64,000 nucleotides of DNA, taken from the NCBI RefSeq assembly GCF_902806685.2, contig NC_048555.1:1798001-1862000 (forward strand), given 5' to 3'. Source of the DNA: Maniola hyperantus. Taxonomy: Eukaryota > Arthropoda > Insecta > Lepidoptera > Nymphalidae. The notes under the pieces were generated by a model that did no database searches, was not told where the DNA came from, and saw only the letters and a list, made by a program, of their open reading frames with translations. Below, piece after piece: positions 32,022 through 40,569 of the stretch. The position numbers and the translations under genes are program-made. Numbering within the stretch: the stretch's first letter is position 1; the number at the start of each line of letters is the position of its first letter.

Positions 32022-32210
32022 GAAAAGCTTTTGGTGTTCCACAGAGTCGTAACGAATATAACCCAGTTCAACCACACTGCATACCTGAAGGACAATCGGA
32101 TCGGCAACCCCATAGCCGGAAACTTCTACCTCACTGAGTTGACCGTGTGTCGGCCCGACTCGGGCGGGTCGTGCGGCGGCGTCTGCAACTACAACTGCTG
32201 TAGTTGTTAA
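25158..32210 (+). CDS. PEBP-family gene D, secreted, Cys-rich tail, repeated first exon
   Basis: Exons 25158-25310 (or any of four downstream copies), 26399-26519, 29722-29935, 32045-32210; 654 nt, 217 aa. The signal peptide MYVLVWCAAFALVSPARVLG is followed by DALPSELLK (family P..LLK). Exon 2 ends SLYTLMCI/NPDI (compare LYTLILTDPDA); exon 3 has FLAVNIPGDS, PIPGSG and VVYRQP; exon 4 has AYLKDNRIGNPIAGNFYL and a tail RPDSGGSCGGVCNYNCCSC. The pocket is altered: first Asp of DPD to Asn, His86-equivalent to Leu, and HR replaced by TR. Acceptors of exons 3 and 4 abut LINE tails. Copy 1 ends LLK like canonical members; the other copies end LLS. Confidence 0.88.
26070..26202 (-). repeat. CGCGACTTCGTCCGCG-type repeat fragment
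   Basis: ggcatctgctaagaaacg..ggggtgaaataggggtttgaaa..ccacgtggacgaattcgcgagcataagctagta. Starts close to where the exon-1 array breaks off, so the array's end may mark an insertion or deletion. Confidence 0.65.
26537..27275 (-). mobile_element. Transposon remnant with MADF domain, nested in a GC-rich repeat
   Basis: The - strand ORF from 26893 encodes MDIEKLISCVYNRPTLWDKH and VSKRLWAEVASEMDM, a good match to the MADF DNA-binding domain (L...V..RP.L.D..H..Y..R......W..I...M). MADF proteins accompany PIF/Harbinger transposons and are also host genes. Candidate short inverted ends lie near 26650 (gtacaccaaaaccgactttg) and 27205 (reverse ttacacctaatccg). The flanking GC-rich repeat recurs uninterrupted at 61196-61330. 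Lies in gene D intron 2. The ORF loses domain character after about 45 residues, so it is probably a fragment. Confidence 0.5.
27288..27630 (+). mobile_element. tRNA-derived SINE (type 2), near full length
   Basis: ccctggcgcagtggtgagcg..gggttcgattcctggcagggg, then ggtctggtggga..ccaccctaccggcaaagccg and ttgcagtcaagggctaacttg, ending in A-rich sequence. Lies in intron 2 of gene D. Confidence 0.8.
27783..28261 (+). repeat. Two tandem CGCGACTTCGTCCGCG/GACT elements
   Basis: Two complete copies head to tail (27783-28033 and 28034-28261), each from agcttatgctcgcgacttcg to ccttttccttttatatat. Only about 80% alike in the middle, so either two insertions or an old duplication. Confidence 0.8.
28262..28500 (+). 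mobile_element. LINE reverse transcriptase C-terminal stub
   Basis: Encodes FYNKIPQTILDLPLHKFKKS and KNMLLKKAYYTIGYL, resembling the last residues of jockey/CR1-type ORF2 proteins (FN.LP..I.......FK..LK..L..K.YYT..EYL). No catalytic part remains. Confidence 0.6.
28501..28982. other. Unassigned part of gene D intron 2
   Basis: AT-rich with tgacgtcatgcatttgtaaac, which has a near-complement at about 29245-29280 (tgtttacatatttaatgacgtcac). This suggests a decayed inverted-end element spanning about 28590-29290. No exon is recognised. Confidence 0.35.
28984..29205 (+). repeat. CGCGACTTCGTCCGCG-type repeat (diverged)
   Basis: agcttatgctcgtgacttcgcccgcgtgg ... ggctgtgcgttgatatataagttagtcacg; an older, diverged copy. 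Confidence 0.6.
29577..29720 (+). mobile_element. LINE 3' tail forming the acceptor of gene D exon 3
   Basis: aaagagcaaccgccgagtttcttgctgg..ccgaaccagtggta..gcacttgtaaaagtttatacgaataaaaaag, then (ATTTTC)n reading straight into tacag/AT. The same tail occurs at 35815-35945. Confidence 0.75.
29943..30815 (+). repeat. GGTTCCGTAC-family element split by a long-TIR insertion
   Basis: Left half to aagaaaccta (30027), right half from cctacagggtacttcccg (30444) to gactcgcacttgactggtttttt. The halves join exactly when the insert is removed, except for a CCTA duplication. Confidence 0.8.
30028..30443. mobile_element. 416-bp element with about 113-bp terminal inverted repeats
   Basis: Begins TGTAGAGGTGCAACC and ends GGTTGCACCTCTACA. 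The arms 30028-30140 and 30331-30443 pair almost perfectly. Flanked by CCTA on both sides (4-bp target duplication). The central part (gctacatataatgatgttta..acactttacaattg) recurs at 63683-63812. TGT..ACA ends with a 4-bp duplication recall Ginger-type elements; this is inference only. Confidence 0.8.
30826..31392 (+). repeat. Cluster of CGCGACTTCGTCCGCG-type copies
   Basis: A GACT-subtype copy (30826-31032), a truncated CAGACAGA-type start (31033-31110) and an opposite-facing CAGACAGA-type copy (31160-31392, ending ccacgcggacgaagtcgcgggcg). Confidence 0.7.
31395..31940 (+). mobile_element. RTE-like LINE, ORF2 C-terminal fragment
   Basis: Open frame 31474-31941 encodes KIPQCLKTKVFEQCVLPVMT, YGSETFSLTIG, LRVTQRAMERAMLGVSLRDQ, EIRRRTRVTDIAQRVAKLKW, QWAGHIIRATDRRWG and GRPPTRWTDDI..AGSRWIQAAQDRGVW. 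This is the widespread insect RTE/L2-type reverse transcriptase C-terminus. The N-terminal endonuclease and the catalytic RT core are absent, so it is 5'-truncated. The frame is still intact, which suggests a fairly young insertion. Confidence 0.85.
31938..32020. repeat. (GAT)n microsatellite, LINE tail
   Basis: About 27 uninterrupted GAT units, the characteristic tandem 3' tail of the LINE just upstream. Ends 24 bases before the acceptor of gene D exon 4. Poly-Asp, poly-Met and poly-His ORFs across it are artefacts. Confidence 0.95.
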
Positions 32211-32231
32211 ACCAATAGACATAACGAAATA

Positions 32232-32750
32232 AGGGTCAACTCACACTGGCGCAGAGTCGGAGCGACGCGACGCGTCATGTTTTCCAGCGCAACGCGCGCC
32301 TTCGCACGGCGACGCGCGTCTGTGAGCGACAATGCTCGTTTCATTCATATTTCTGTACTAAATCGTCGTATATTTTCCGTTGTGGTTGGCGTCTCACGCG
32401 TCACTGCGCCCGAGTACAGCCGCGCGTCGAAGCCCGAATGCGCGCGTCGACGCGCACCTTCATATTTACATAGCACGGAGATGGACAAAAATTGTATGGA
32501 GGTGTGCCCCAGAATGTACAGAGATATATGTGCCATTTAATAGTAAAAATCTTCTTTTTTCAGAAAATAAAAGTCGCATGTTGTTTTTCAGTCGTGGCAT
32601 TAAGTATGTGATAGGCATAGTTCAGCCTGTAGCAAATTTTGTCCATCTCGTTTGTACTTAAATAATAGAACAATAGAAATGAATATGCTGTAGGCGGAAA
32701 AACATGACGCGTCGCGTCGCTTCGACTCTGCGCCAGTGTGAGTCAACCCT
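32232..32750. mobile_element. TIR element just after gene D stop codon
   Basis: Ends AGGGTCAACTCACACTGGCG and its near-complement (cgccagtgtgagtcaaccct), with arms continuing through gagcgacgcgacgcgtcatg. About 520 bp, starting 21 bases after the D stop. An internal segment (agaatgtacagagatatatgtgcc..) is related to 18660-18800. It may now form the 3' UTR of gene D. Confidence 0.75.
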
Positions 32751-32759
32751 ATGAGCCAG

Positions 32760-33057
32760 CACGTACCAGCACGTGTTTGTTATAAATAAAAGGTGTATAA
32801 TTGGTATTTTTTTAATCCATAATATTAATTGATGTTACCTCAATAGCCTCAAAAATAAGCCGGCCTAGCATGCGCCACACTGGAAAATTTTGTCTACGAA
32901 TTTTCTACTCTAATTTTCTAGCGACTCTGAGTACGGCTGTTAATTAAGTTTGTCTGACCTTTTTATGTACTTTTGTGAGAAAAATATGCAAATGCTCTAA
33001 ACTTTAGAATGTCATCAGATTCAGTTTTTTTACCATTGCCTACTAGCTAATTAGTTT
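32760..33057. other. Convergence point of + and - strand gene sets
   Basis: Gene D's possible poly(A) signal AATAAA lies near 32786 (ttataaataaaagg). No coding exon is seen before the - strand set begins with the terminal exon of E. Confidence 0.4.
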
Positions 33058-33245
33058 ACTAGCTTATGCTCGCGACTTCGTCCGCGTCAACTACACACAT
33101 TTCAAACCCCTATTTTACCTCCTTAGGGGTTGAATTTTCAAAAATCCGTTCTTAGCGGATGCCTACGTCATAATGGCTATCTTCGTGTAGTTTGAGCTGT
33201 GCGTTGATAGATCAGTCATTCACCTTTTCCTTTTATATATTTAGA
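33058..33245 (+). repeat. CGCGACTTCGTCCGCG-type repeat, GACT subtype
   Basis: agcttatgctcgcgacttcgtccgcg ... ttgagctgtgcgttgatagatcagtcattcaccttttcc. Confidence 0.75.
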
Positions 33246-33353
33246 CAACTTATAAGCTGCTAAAGTTGGATAAAGGTCTTGTATTCGGCAGATAATCTTC
33301 AGGGAGGCAGAAAGGAATGAAAAACGGAAAATCTTAAAAATCAAGCTTTATTA

Positions 33354-35740
33354 TTATACAGGATACGTGGAATTAAAAAAGCATCCAGCGACTGGACCGG
33401 AGAGCTTATAGGTTTTCGCGAAGTCATCAAGCGAGAAGACAGATCGATTAATTTGGTAACTGTAAACAGAAATCAATGTTACATCACTCTAAATAATTAA
33501 AAAAAAAATTAGACACCTTAAAAAATTAGGGAACCGGAAGGATTGGAACCTTAGAGTAAAAATACGGTACTAAGATCGGAACCTTTTACTTTCGCCTCAC
33601 TAGGTATCGCCAGTATCGCGCCCTGAGCGCCTTTGACCAATAAGCCGTGAGAAACTCTTTGTTTTTTCGGGATAAAAATCAGCCTATATACTAAGTCAGA
33701 GAGTATAAGCTATCTCCATTCCAAACAGCCATTTGGCTGTTTGTAATGTTGATGTTTGAACTGTTTAGTGTTTTTGCGTACGTTGTACACACACAATATA
33801 CACACAATATTAGGTGTGATAATATTATTATGGGTATAAGTCCCGCAAATTGCTATTGCGCTGGAACCATCGAAATGACGTCATTTTGACGTCAGTCGAA
33901 ATAAAAATATACCTGATGGCACTTCAGTCTAGTGCTGACGTCACTAAAACGGCGTCCACGAGCATTAGCAATTTGCGGGACTTATAGTAATGGGTGTATC
34001 TGATTGGCTTACCTGAGAAGTTCTTCATTAGTGGTATCAATAACCCCTTTTTGTTTATACACATACATGAGGTATTGGTGTGAGCCACTGCCGGGAGGAG
34101 GACACGGTGGAACATAGGACGCTATCTCACAAGAATCACTCATGGATATACCCATGTCTGAGTCACCATACATGTTCACATACATCGCTAATACGGATGG
34201 ACTTAGGAAAGGATCTTTTGGATAAGGCCAGGTGTGACCTGTAAAGAAAAATGTTTATTTTATTTTATTTTGGCTTAAATATAAATCCTACTTATTCATT
34301 CCCTATCCCGTGGGAATTTTGAAATATCCAGCTTAAATGTGTCAACGCAACGCACTTGTGCTGGGATGCGCGACGCGGCGCGGCAAATATAGGAGTTTGT
34401 GTGGCAAATTCGAGATATCCAGCCTTATTCTTTTTCTATATTATAGGGAACTTCTAATATAGACAAGGAATAAGGCTGGATATCTCTGTAAAGTTTTGGC
34501 GTTCTAAATCCAAGGATTTGGACTGAGCGTTAATCAGTCAGTGAAAGAGTTAGTCAGGATATTGATTGATTGATTGGTTCTCTTGGCAAAAATATAAATC
34601 CTCTTCATTCTTTATTCCTTGGAAATTTCGAAATATCCGGCTTTTTTCCTTGTCTATATTACAAAGGGAAGCTCTAAAGTTTTAGCTCTATTATAAAGGG
34701 AAGCTCTAAGTTTTAGCTCTATTATAAACGGAAGCTCTAAGTTTTAGCTCTAAAAGTTTGGGCTAAGCGTTGATGAGCCAGTCAGTAAGTGAGGACTTTA
34801 AGCTTCGCACTCGAAGTCGCTTAGGGGTATAGGTTTAATATAAACTTTCATACCCCTTTCAAGTTAGCCCGCTTTCATCTTACACTGAGATCACTATCAA
34901 GGGTCGACTTGTATCCAAATTAAAATAAAAAAACTTTAATCACGTACTAATCTCCATAAACGTGTAGTAGCAACCAGGATCGTAATCAAAATCAATACAG
35001 GGCATCTCCATTGCATCTCCAGGGCGAACTTCCATGCCTGGAGTTACTACAAGATCTCCAAAGCTTACCTGTAAATAATATAATATTTTGATACCAATCC
35101 ATGACCTACAAGAGACCTTCGTCCAGCATTGGACGAACTGGTTGATAATGAGTTACCGGTTGAGCTATTTAGAGCCTCAATCGCTCAACCGGTAAAGGAG
35201 TGGACTGAAAACCAAAAGGTCGATGGTTCAAACCCCGCCCGTTGCACTATAGTCGTACCTACTCCTAGCACAAGCCTGACGCTTAGTTGGAGAGGAAAGG
35301 GGAATATTAGTCATTTAACAAGGCTAATATTCTTTAAAAAAAAAACGTGATGAATGCATGACTTATAAACCCGCAATTGGGTATTTGACTCCAATTTTAG
35401 GCTCGGTAAAGGCTAAGTGACGGAGAGACGTCGTTAAAAATAAAAATAAAACAGCTATGTCATTAGACTGCAGGTGACTGCAGGCTATCCATCAGTCACA
35501 GCAGTGACCTGCAACAGAGTCCAGAGACTGCAGAGACTACCTGCAGTGACTGTGGCAAAATTGACAGCAGGACCTATCGCCTACTGAATGCTTGTTTCTT
35601 ACTTCAAGTATCTGTTCTGGTACGGGAGTGATATCACCATAGATCTGGGCGATGGATTTCCTCTGACGCCGCATCGGCCTCGCCAGCTCTACTGCTGACG
35701 ACAGCAGCACCACTGCCATACAAGCTAGTATCAGTTTCAT
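33354..35740 (-). CDS. PEBP-family gene E, secreted
   Basis: Exons on the - strand: 35603-35740, 34948-35068, 34013-34238, 33354-33459 (591 nt, 196 aa). Signal peptide MKLILACMAVVLLSSAVELA is followed by a basic segment RPMRRQRKS and ITPVPEQILE. Exon 2 reads VSFGDLVVTPGM .. CYYTFMEI; exon 3 has YVNMYGDS, PPPGSGSHQYLMYVYKQK and IDTTNEELL; exon 4 has FSLDDFAKTYKLSGPVAGCF and ends NSTYPV. DPD is lost, the His86-equivalent is Leu and HR is HQ. NST is a possible N-glycosylation site. AATAAAG overlaps the region just after the stop. A 5'-UTR intron (acceptor at 35772/35773) joins a non-coding exon at about 36.77-36.79 kb. Confidence 0.88.
33835..33986. mobile_element. Palindromic MITE (GTCCCGCAAATTGCTA)
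   Basis: tataagtcccgcaaattgctattg ... ttagcaatttgcgggacttata. Full copy in intron 3 of gene E, about 25 bp from the exon 3 donor. Confidence 0.8.
34300..34800. repeat. Short tandem and local repeats in gene E intron 2
   Basis: 'cctatcccgtgggaattttgaaatatcc'-like units recur near 34300 and 34610. Around 34665-34760 an approximately 33-bp unit (aagggaagctctaagttttagctctattat) repeats three times. Confidence 0.65.
35103..35345 (+). mobile_element. LINE tail scrap plus type 3 SINE
   Basis: 35103-35147 is an RTE tail (caagagaccttcgtccagcattggacg). 35150-35345 is a type 3 SINE head and body ending in aatattctttaaaaaaaaaa. In intron 1 of gene E. Confidence 0.65.
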
Positions 35741-35814
35741 TGTGATGTCGGCAAGACTGGACCCAATAATGACTGAAAAAGGTACACGAACTCTTTTACC
35801 GAATGAAAAATTAA

Positions 35815-35945
35815 AAAGAGCAACCGCCGAGTTTCTTGCTGGTTCTTCTCGGTAGGAACGGCATTCCGAACCAGTGGTAAATTAAAACTATCTGACGGTT
35901 CATAAGCACTTGTAAAAAGTTTACTTGAATAATACATATTCTATT
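35815..35945 (+). mobile_element. LINE 3' tail (AAGAGCAACCGCCGAG)
   Basis: Same tail as at 29577-29720, ending ttgaataatacatattctattctatt. It lies in the 5'-UTR intron of gene E. Confidence 0.65.
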
Positions 35946-36060
35946 CTATTCTATTATAAAGTTATATAAGGTCTAAGTTATAGAGAAAGCCTGTACGTTC
36001 AAAATCTCAAGTTTCTAGACCCAGCTATTTGAGCTGTTCTTTCATATCTCTGGCAATCAA

Positions 36061-36475
36061 AAAAAACCGGCCGAGTGCAAGTCAGGCTCGCGCAATGAGG
36101 GTTATATTATTTCGACATGTTGCACGATAATTCAAAAACTATGATACATAAAAATAAATAAAAATCTGTTTTAGAATGCACAGATAAAGCCCTTTCATGT
36201 GATACCCCATTTGATATAGAAATCATACTTCGAAAATTGAAAATAATAATTTTTAGTTCATGACCACAGTTTAATTTTTTTTGTGTGATGTAACCACAAA
36301 TTCACGGTTTTCGGATTTTTCTCCTAATTTCTGCTATAAGACCTACTTGCCTGCCTTTCATAATTCTAGGTCAACGGGAAGTACCCTGTAGGTTTCTTGA
36401 CAGACCGACAGACAGACAACAAAGTCAACAAGAACCCTTATAGGGTTCTTTTTTCCTTTTGAGGTACGGAACCGT
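36061..36475 (-). repeat. GGTTCCGTAC-family element
   Basis: Reverse copy from aaaaaaccggccgagtgcaag to ttttgaggtacggaacc. Confidence 0.75.
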
Positions 36476-36499
36476 AATTATTTGATACTTATGTATTAC

Positions 36500-36735
36500 T
36501 AAGTAGATGATGCCCGCGATTTCGTCCGCGTGGATTTAGGTTATTGAATACGTGCGAACACTTTAATTTTCCGGGATAAAAAGTAGCCTAATGTCCTTCC
36601 CCGGGATGCAAGCTATCTCTGTACTTACCAAATTTCGTAAAAATCGGTTGAACGTTTGAGCCGTGAAAAGCTAGCAGACAGACAGACAGAGAGACAAACA
36701 GACAGACACACTTTCGCATTTATAATATTAGTAAG
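36500..36735 (-). repeat. CGCGACTTCGTCCGCG-type repeat, CAGACAGA subtype
   Basis: Reverse copy from gatgcccgcgatttcgtccg to ctttcgcatttataatattagtaag. Confidence 0.75.
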
Positions 36736-36772
36736 TATGGATATTTCCGAAACTATTTCAACAAACACTCAC

Positions 36773-36847
36773 CGTCAATTCTTCCTTGCTTATGAAAATT
36801 TAGTTAAGTTCACTCATTTTATACCTAATTACCCAGCTTATGCAAAT
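36773..36847 (-). promoter_or_regulatory. Gene E promoter and 5'-UTR exon
   Basis: Read on the - strand: octamer ATTTGCAT (36840-36847), TATAAAAT (36816-36823), start predicted near 36793, then a short leader GCAAGGAAGAATTGACG ending at 36773 with donor GTGAGTG. The leader and donor are conserved in F, G and H. Confidence 0.65.
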
Positions 36848-36865
36848 AACAATCGATTTATTTTT

Positions 36866-37215
36866 AGGGTTCCGTAGCCAAATGGCAAAAAACGGAACCC
36901 TTATAGAGTCGTGATGTCTGTCTGTCTGTCCGTCCGTATGTCACATAGACACTTTTTCCGAAATTATAAGAGACTAGCTGACTCCCGCGACTTCGTCCGC
37001 GTGGAATTAGTTTTTTAAAAATCCCGTGGGAACTCTTTGACTTTCCGGGATAAAAAGTAGCCTATATCACTCTCGTCTTTATCTATAACCATTCAAAAAA
37101 TCACGTCAATCCCTTGCACCGTTGCGACGTGATTGACGGACAAACCAACAAACCAATAAACCAACAAACCAATAAACCAACAAACAAACACACTTTCGCA
37201 TTTATATAAAGGTAC
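36866..37215. repeat. GGTTCCGTAGCC unit and CGCGACTTCGTCCGCG-type copy
   Basis: 36866-36970 forward GGTTCCGTAGCC subfamily; 36975-37215 reverse GTTTGTTTG-subtype copy (with caacaaaccaataaacc) ending ctttcgcatttatataaaggtac. Confidence 0.7.
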
Positions 37216-37247
37216 GGATGTGACGCACCGTCCCGGAGGCCCAGCTA

Positions 37248-37424
37248 GGTGATTCGCTAACTTAGTGTCTAACACAAAATAATAGCCACCGAGGTTGGTT
37301 GGTTCTACATTGCTGCTTTACTGGGGGGGTAGCAAAATATTTTTTCGTAGAAAACCTTCAACGGATTAAAAAATGAGCTCGGTGGCTATCGTTCAGTGTT
37401 AGACACAGAGTTAGAGAATCACCC
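37248..37424. mobile_element. Palindromic MITE (GGTGATTCGCTAACTTAGTG)
   Basis: Arms ggtgattcgctaacttagtg and its near-complement ending in agagaatcacc. About 175 bp, flanked by CTA on both sides, a possible 3-bp duplication. Confidence 0.7.
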
Positions 37425-37429
37425 TACTG

Positions 37430-38400
37430 GTTGTGCGCCGCAGGGGCGACGCGCGACAGAGGGGGTGGCGCAGGCGCGGGGTCGGAGGGACCCAGGCTCA
37501 CACAAGTACATCCATCACCGATAGTGCAAGGCTGCACCCCGCATACCCGACCACCCCCCTGGGCAAGATAAATAGCCCGGCGGCAGCGTGCCGCGGCTCA
37601 TCCCATGTCCCATCCCAACGTCATCCTCCATGGTCCGACCCTCACAGGAGGCGCCCTTAGGAGGACGTTGCCCCCCGACCTCTCGAATTATTTCTTCGAG
37701 CCCTAGGGCTCACCGCCAGGCGGAGCTTCACGCTCGCCAACCGGTGACGCTGTAGCGGCCAGTAGGGCCTACGCAGCATAGTCAATCCGAAACAACGTGC
37801 CGCGGCTCAGTCGCCTGGAATCGGGCTCGTGTAAGGACGTATTTGGTTTCCCCCATTTCGTTCGACGCCAGGCTGCCAGGTGGCTGCCCCAGGTGCCTAG
37901 GCTCGTTGGTGCGACACCCGTGGAGCTCCAACGACCTGGCCACCGATCCGTCCCCGGGTTCCGTCACGCCGTATCAATTCGCGTTCGGTACCAAGTGTCA
38001 TCACCGCGCGGCCTTCTGATTCGTTCGTTCCCCGATATTTAATAGTATCGTTATTTCGCCGACCTCGCCGGAAAGAGGGTTAGGTGTTCGGCGGCTCAGA
38101 GAGCTATTATTATTATATTATATATATATATATTAGAGTAAATAGAACCGAATGTAAGTAGCCTGTAAGCCTAGATAATTAAAGACCCGTGTGTTCGATG
38201 TGCAATTCCTGTTTTATTCCATCTCCCTGGTTACCCTAGGTCCTGTAGGACAGAAACTCCACGTAGCCCAGGAAGGCCTGGCTGCGTGGGGATTGTGCGA
38301 AGCGGCCGAGGTTCGAGCCCTCAGCCCAGCTTCGTCACAGAGCTATACTGTTGTAGATGTATTCTGTGAACCGCATTAACATTTTTACACAAAAATAAAT
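37430..38400. other. GC-rich repeat block between genes E and F
   Basis: 37610-37730 repeats the 12.24-12.36 kb sequence. 37760-38050 is GC-rich and unplaced. An (AT)n tract lies at about 38108-38132. 38150-38260 (taaagacccgtgtgttcgatgtgc..) looks like a retroelement end. ORFs here lack recognisable domains, and I assign no gene. Confidence 0.4.
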
Positions 38401-38584
38401 AAAAAACAATAGATTTTGGGGGTTTCCCATACCTACTTAGAACTGAAACTCAAAAAAAAAATTTTCATCAAACCCATACGTGTGGGGTATGTATAGATAG
38501 GTTTTCAAAAATGATATAGAGGTTTCTAATATCATTTTTTTCTAAACTAAATAGTTTGCGCGAGAGACACTTTAAAATTGGTAA

Positions 38585-38795
38585 AATGTGTGTCCCCTCC
38601 TGTACCTTCTAAAATAAGAGAATGATAAAACCAAAAAAATATAGGTACATTACCATGCAAACTTCCACCGAAAATTGGTTTGATCGAGATCTAGTAAGTA
38701 GTTTTTGATTTATGGTGCCAAATGTCGATAAAATACAATTGTAGTACGGAACCCTCAGTGCGCGAGTCTGATTCGCACTTAGCCGGTTTTTTTTA
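38585..38795 (+). repeat. GGTTCCGTAC-family 3' fragment
   Basis: Ends aatgtcgataaaatacaattgtagtacgg .. gattcgcacttagccggtttttttt. Confidence 0.65.
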
Positions 38796-39154
38796 TAGAT
38801 TGATAACAAATGTCGAAAACACTTAGACTACTTTATCTAAGTTTTTGAATAGAAATTGAAGTCAAATCTTCAAGGTCAGTGTCGAATTATAAGTAAAAAT
38901 TATGTAGTGTCAAAGTTACACGGGCTCAAGATAATTACATTGCATCACTCACACATATAATACTAATTAGAATTACCTACCTATTACTTCTTTATTATAA
39001 AAAAATCATAATCTTCTGGTTTAAGACATTATTTTATTGTTCCATAATGGAAAATTATGGAACTTACAAGCTATTTTATAGAACCTACTTAAATAATTAT
39101 ACACAATTGCATCTTGGACGAGCGCACAATAAATACAATATACAATACAGTAAG

Positions 39155-39694
39155 CATGGGCGTACCCAGGTTCTGGGCCAGGGGGGGGCAAATCAGATTT
39201 TTTTATTAGCACCTAGTTAGTCAAATAAATGAACATAAATTAAAAAGAATCGCCCATAGCGTTAACAATTTTCTATGTACCTACGTACACTGAGCAAACC
39301 AAGCCCATATTATTTTTATATTATAATTATAGCCGATCTTTATCCCGGAAAATCAAAGAGCTCCCACGGGACTTTTAAAAACCTGATTCCACGCGGACGA
39401 AGTCGCGGGCATCAGCTAGTAAAAAAGTTTTTGATATAATATTTAGTACAAAATAATGTAGGTACACATATTATTCTTTAATATTATGAATGCGACTGTG
39501 TATTTGTCTGTCTATCTATGGTTACCTTTTCACAGCTCATCTTGGTAGGTACTATTCAGAAATATGCATCAGATTTTTAAAAACCTAAATTCACAAAGTT
39601 GAGGTCAGTAAGCAACATAAAGCAGTAAGCGAGCGCGAAATTTTTGATATATTTACAAAAAAATTTACAGCTGCCCCCCCTGGGTACGCCCATG
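39155..39694. mobile_element. hAT-like MITE with 8-bp target duplication
   Basis: Ends CATGGGCGTACCCAGG / CCTGGGTACGCCCATG, flanked on both sides by ACAGTAAG. An 8-bp duplication is typical of hAT elements. A CGCGACTTCG-type fragment (39320-39420) lies inside. Confidence 0.8.
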
Positions 39695-39699
39695 ACAGT

Positions 39700-40330
39700 A
39701 AGTATAGCTAATATATACATTTTTAATTTCTAATAGTACATAATATTATGATAGTTTATAATGGGTAGGTATATACTTTAAAACTTAAAGTACCATCGCA
39801 ACAAAATGATACAGAATATGGTACCAACATATCGATGGCAGCAAAGTAGAAGACATCTACAAAATCGCAATTTTACAGGAGAGCACATTTAGTAAAAACT
39901 TGTCACCATTTTGAGAGTTACAGACCGATTAACATGAAATTTTCTATGATGCATAAAAATAACCTTCTTTATTGATTGTATAACAAGTTTTATCACTATA
40001 TCGCTGTTTTACTGAAATAATGTAGATGTCTTTTTTTACTCTGAAAAAACTTCGACGTAGAAGAAGACATCTGCCTGATATCCGTTTATACGTTGTGATA
40101 AAAAAGCACCCTTTCCATGTTTAATCTAATAAACTAAGATAACCCTCTCCAGTGATATTTTTAAGGATAATAGAAAAAAATCTAAGCAACATACAAACGG
40201 TATTTCCCTTTTTTGACCATATTTAATATAAAGATTTTGTAGTAAATGTCTTTATTTACTTTGCATTTAACATTTTGGACATATCATTAAACGAGTTATC
40301 TACCACTAAATATCATCATTAATCTCATTT
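39700..40330. other. AT-rich intergenic sequence downstream of gene F
   Basis: No exon, promoter or complete repeat recognised. Words such as 'gaagacatctac' and 'atgtcttttttta' recur locally, suggesting an old foldback element. Confidence 0.3.
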
Positions 40331-40569
40331 ATTTAGTAGGCACGCACCTCTAACTTTTCGGAGTTATGTGCGTGCTTTAACGGTGAAGGAAAACACCGTG
40401 AGGAAACCTGCATGCCTGAGAGTTCTCCATAATGTAAAAAGGCCCAATAACAGTCCTGTGTTATGAAATCCTTTCTTCAGTAAAGTAGCCGTTTCCGAGC
40501 AAGTGGATGATTTTCAGAGATGGGGAAAAGAATAAAAAACGAAAATCTTGAAAATCAAGCTTTATATTG

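Noticed and set aside
31739..32023. ORFs with poly-Asp, poly-Met, poly-His and poly-Ile runs
   Set aside because: All are readings of the (GAT)n tail of the RTE fragment in different frames and strands.
37433..38042. GC-rich ORFs suggesting a gene
   Set aside because: Part of the sequence is a dispersed repeat also at 12.24 kb; no recognisable domain or splice structure.
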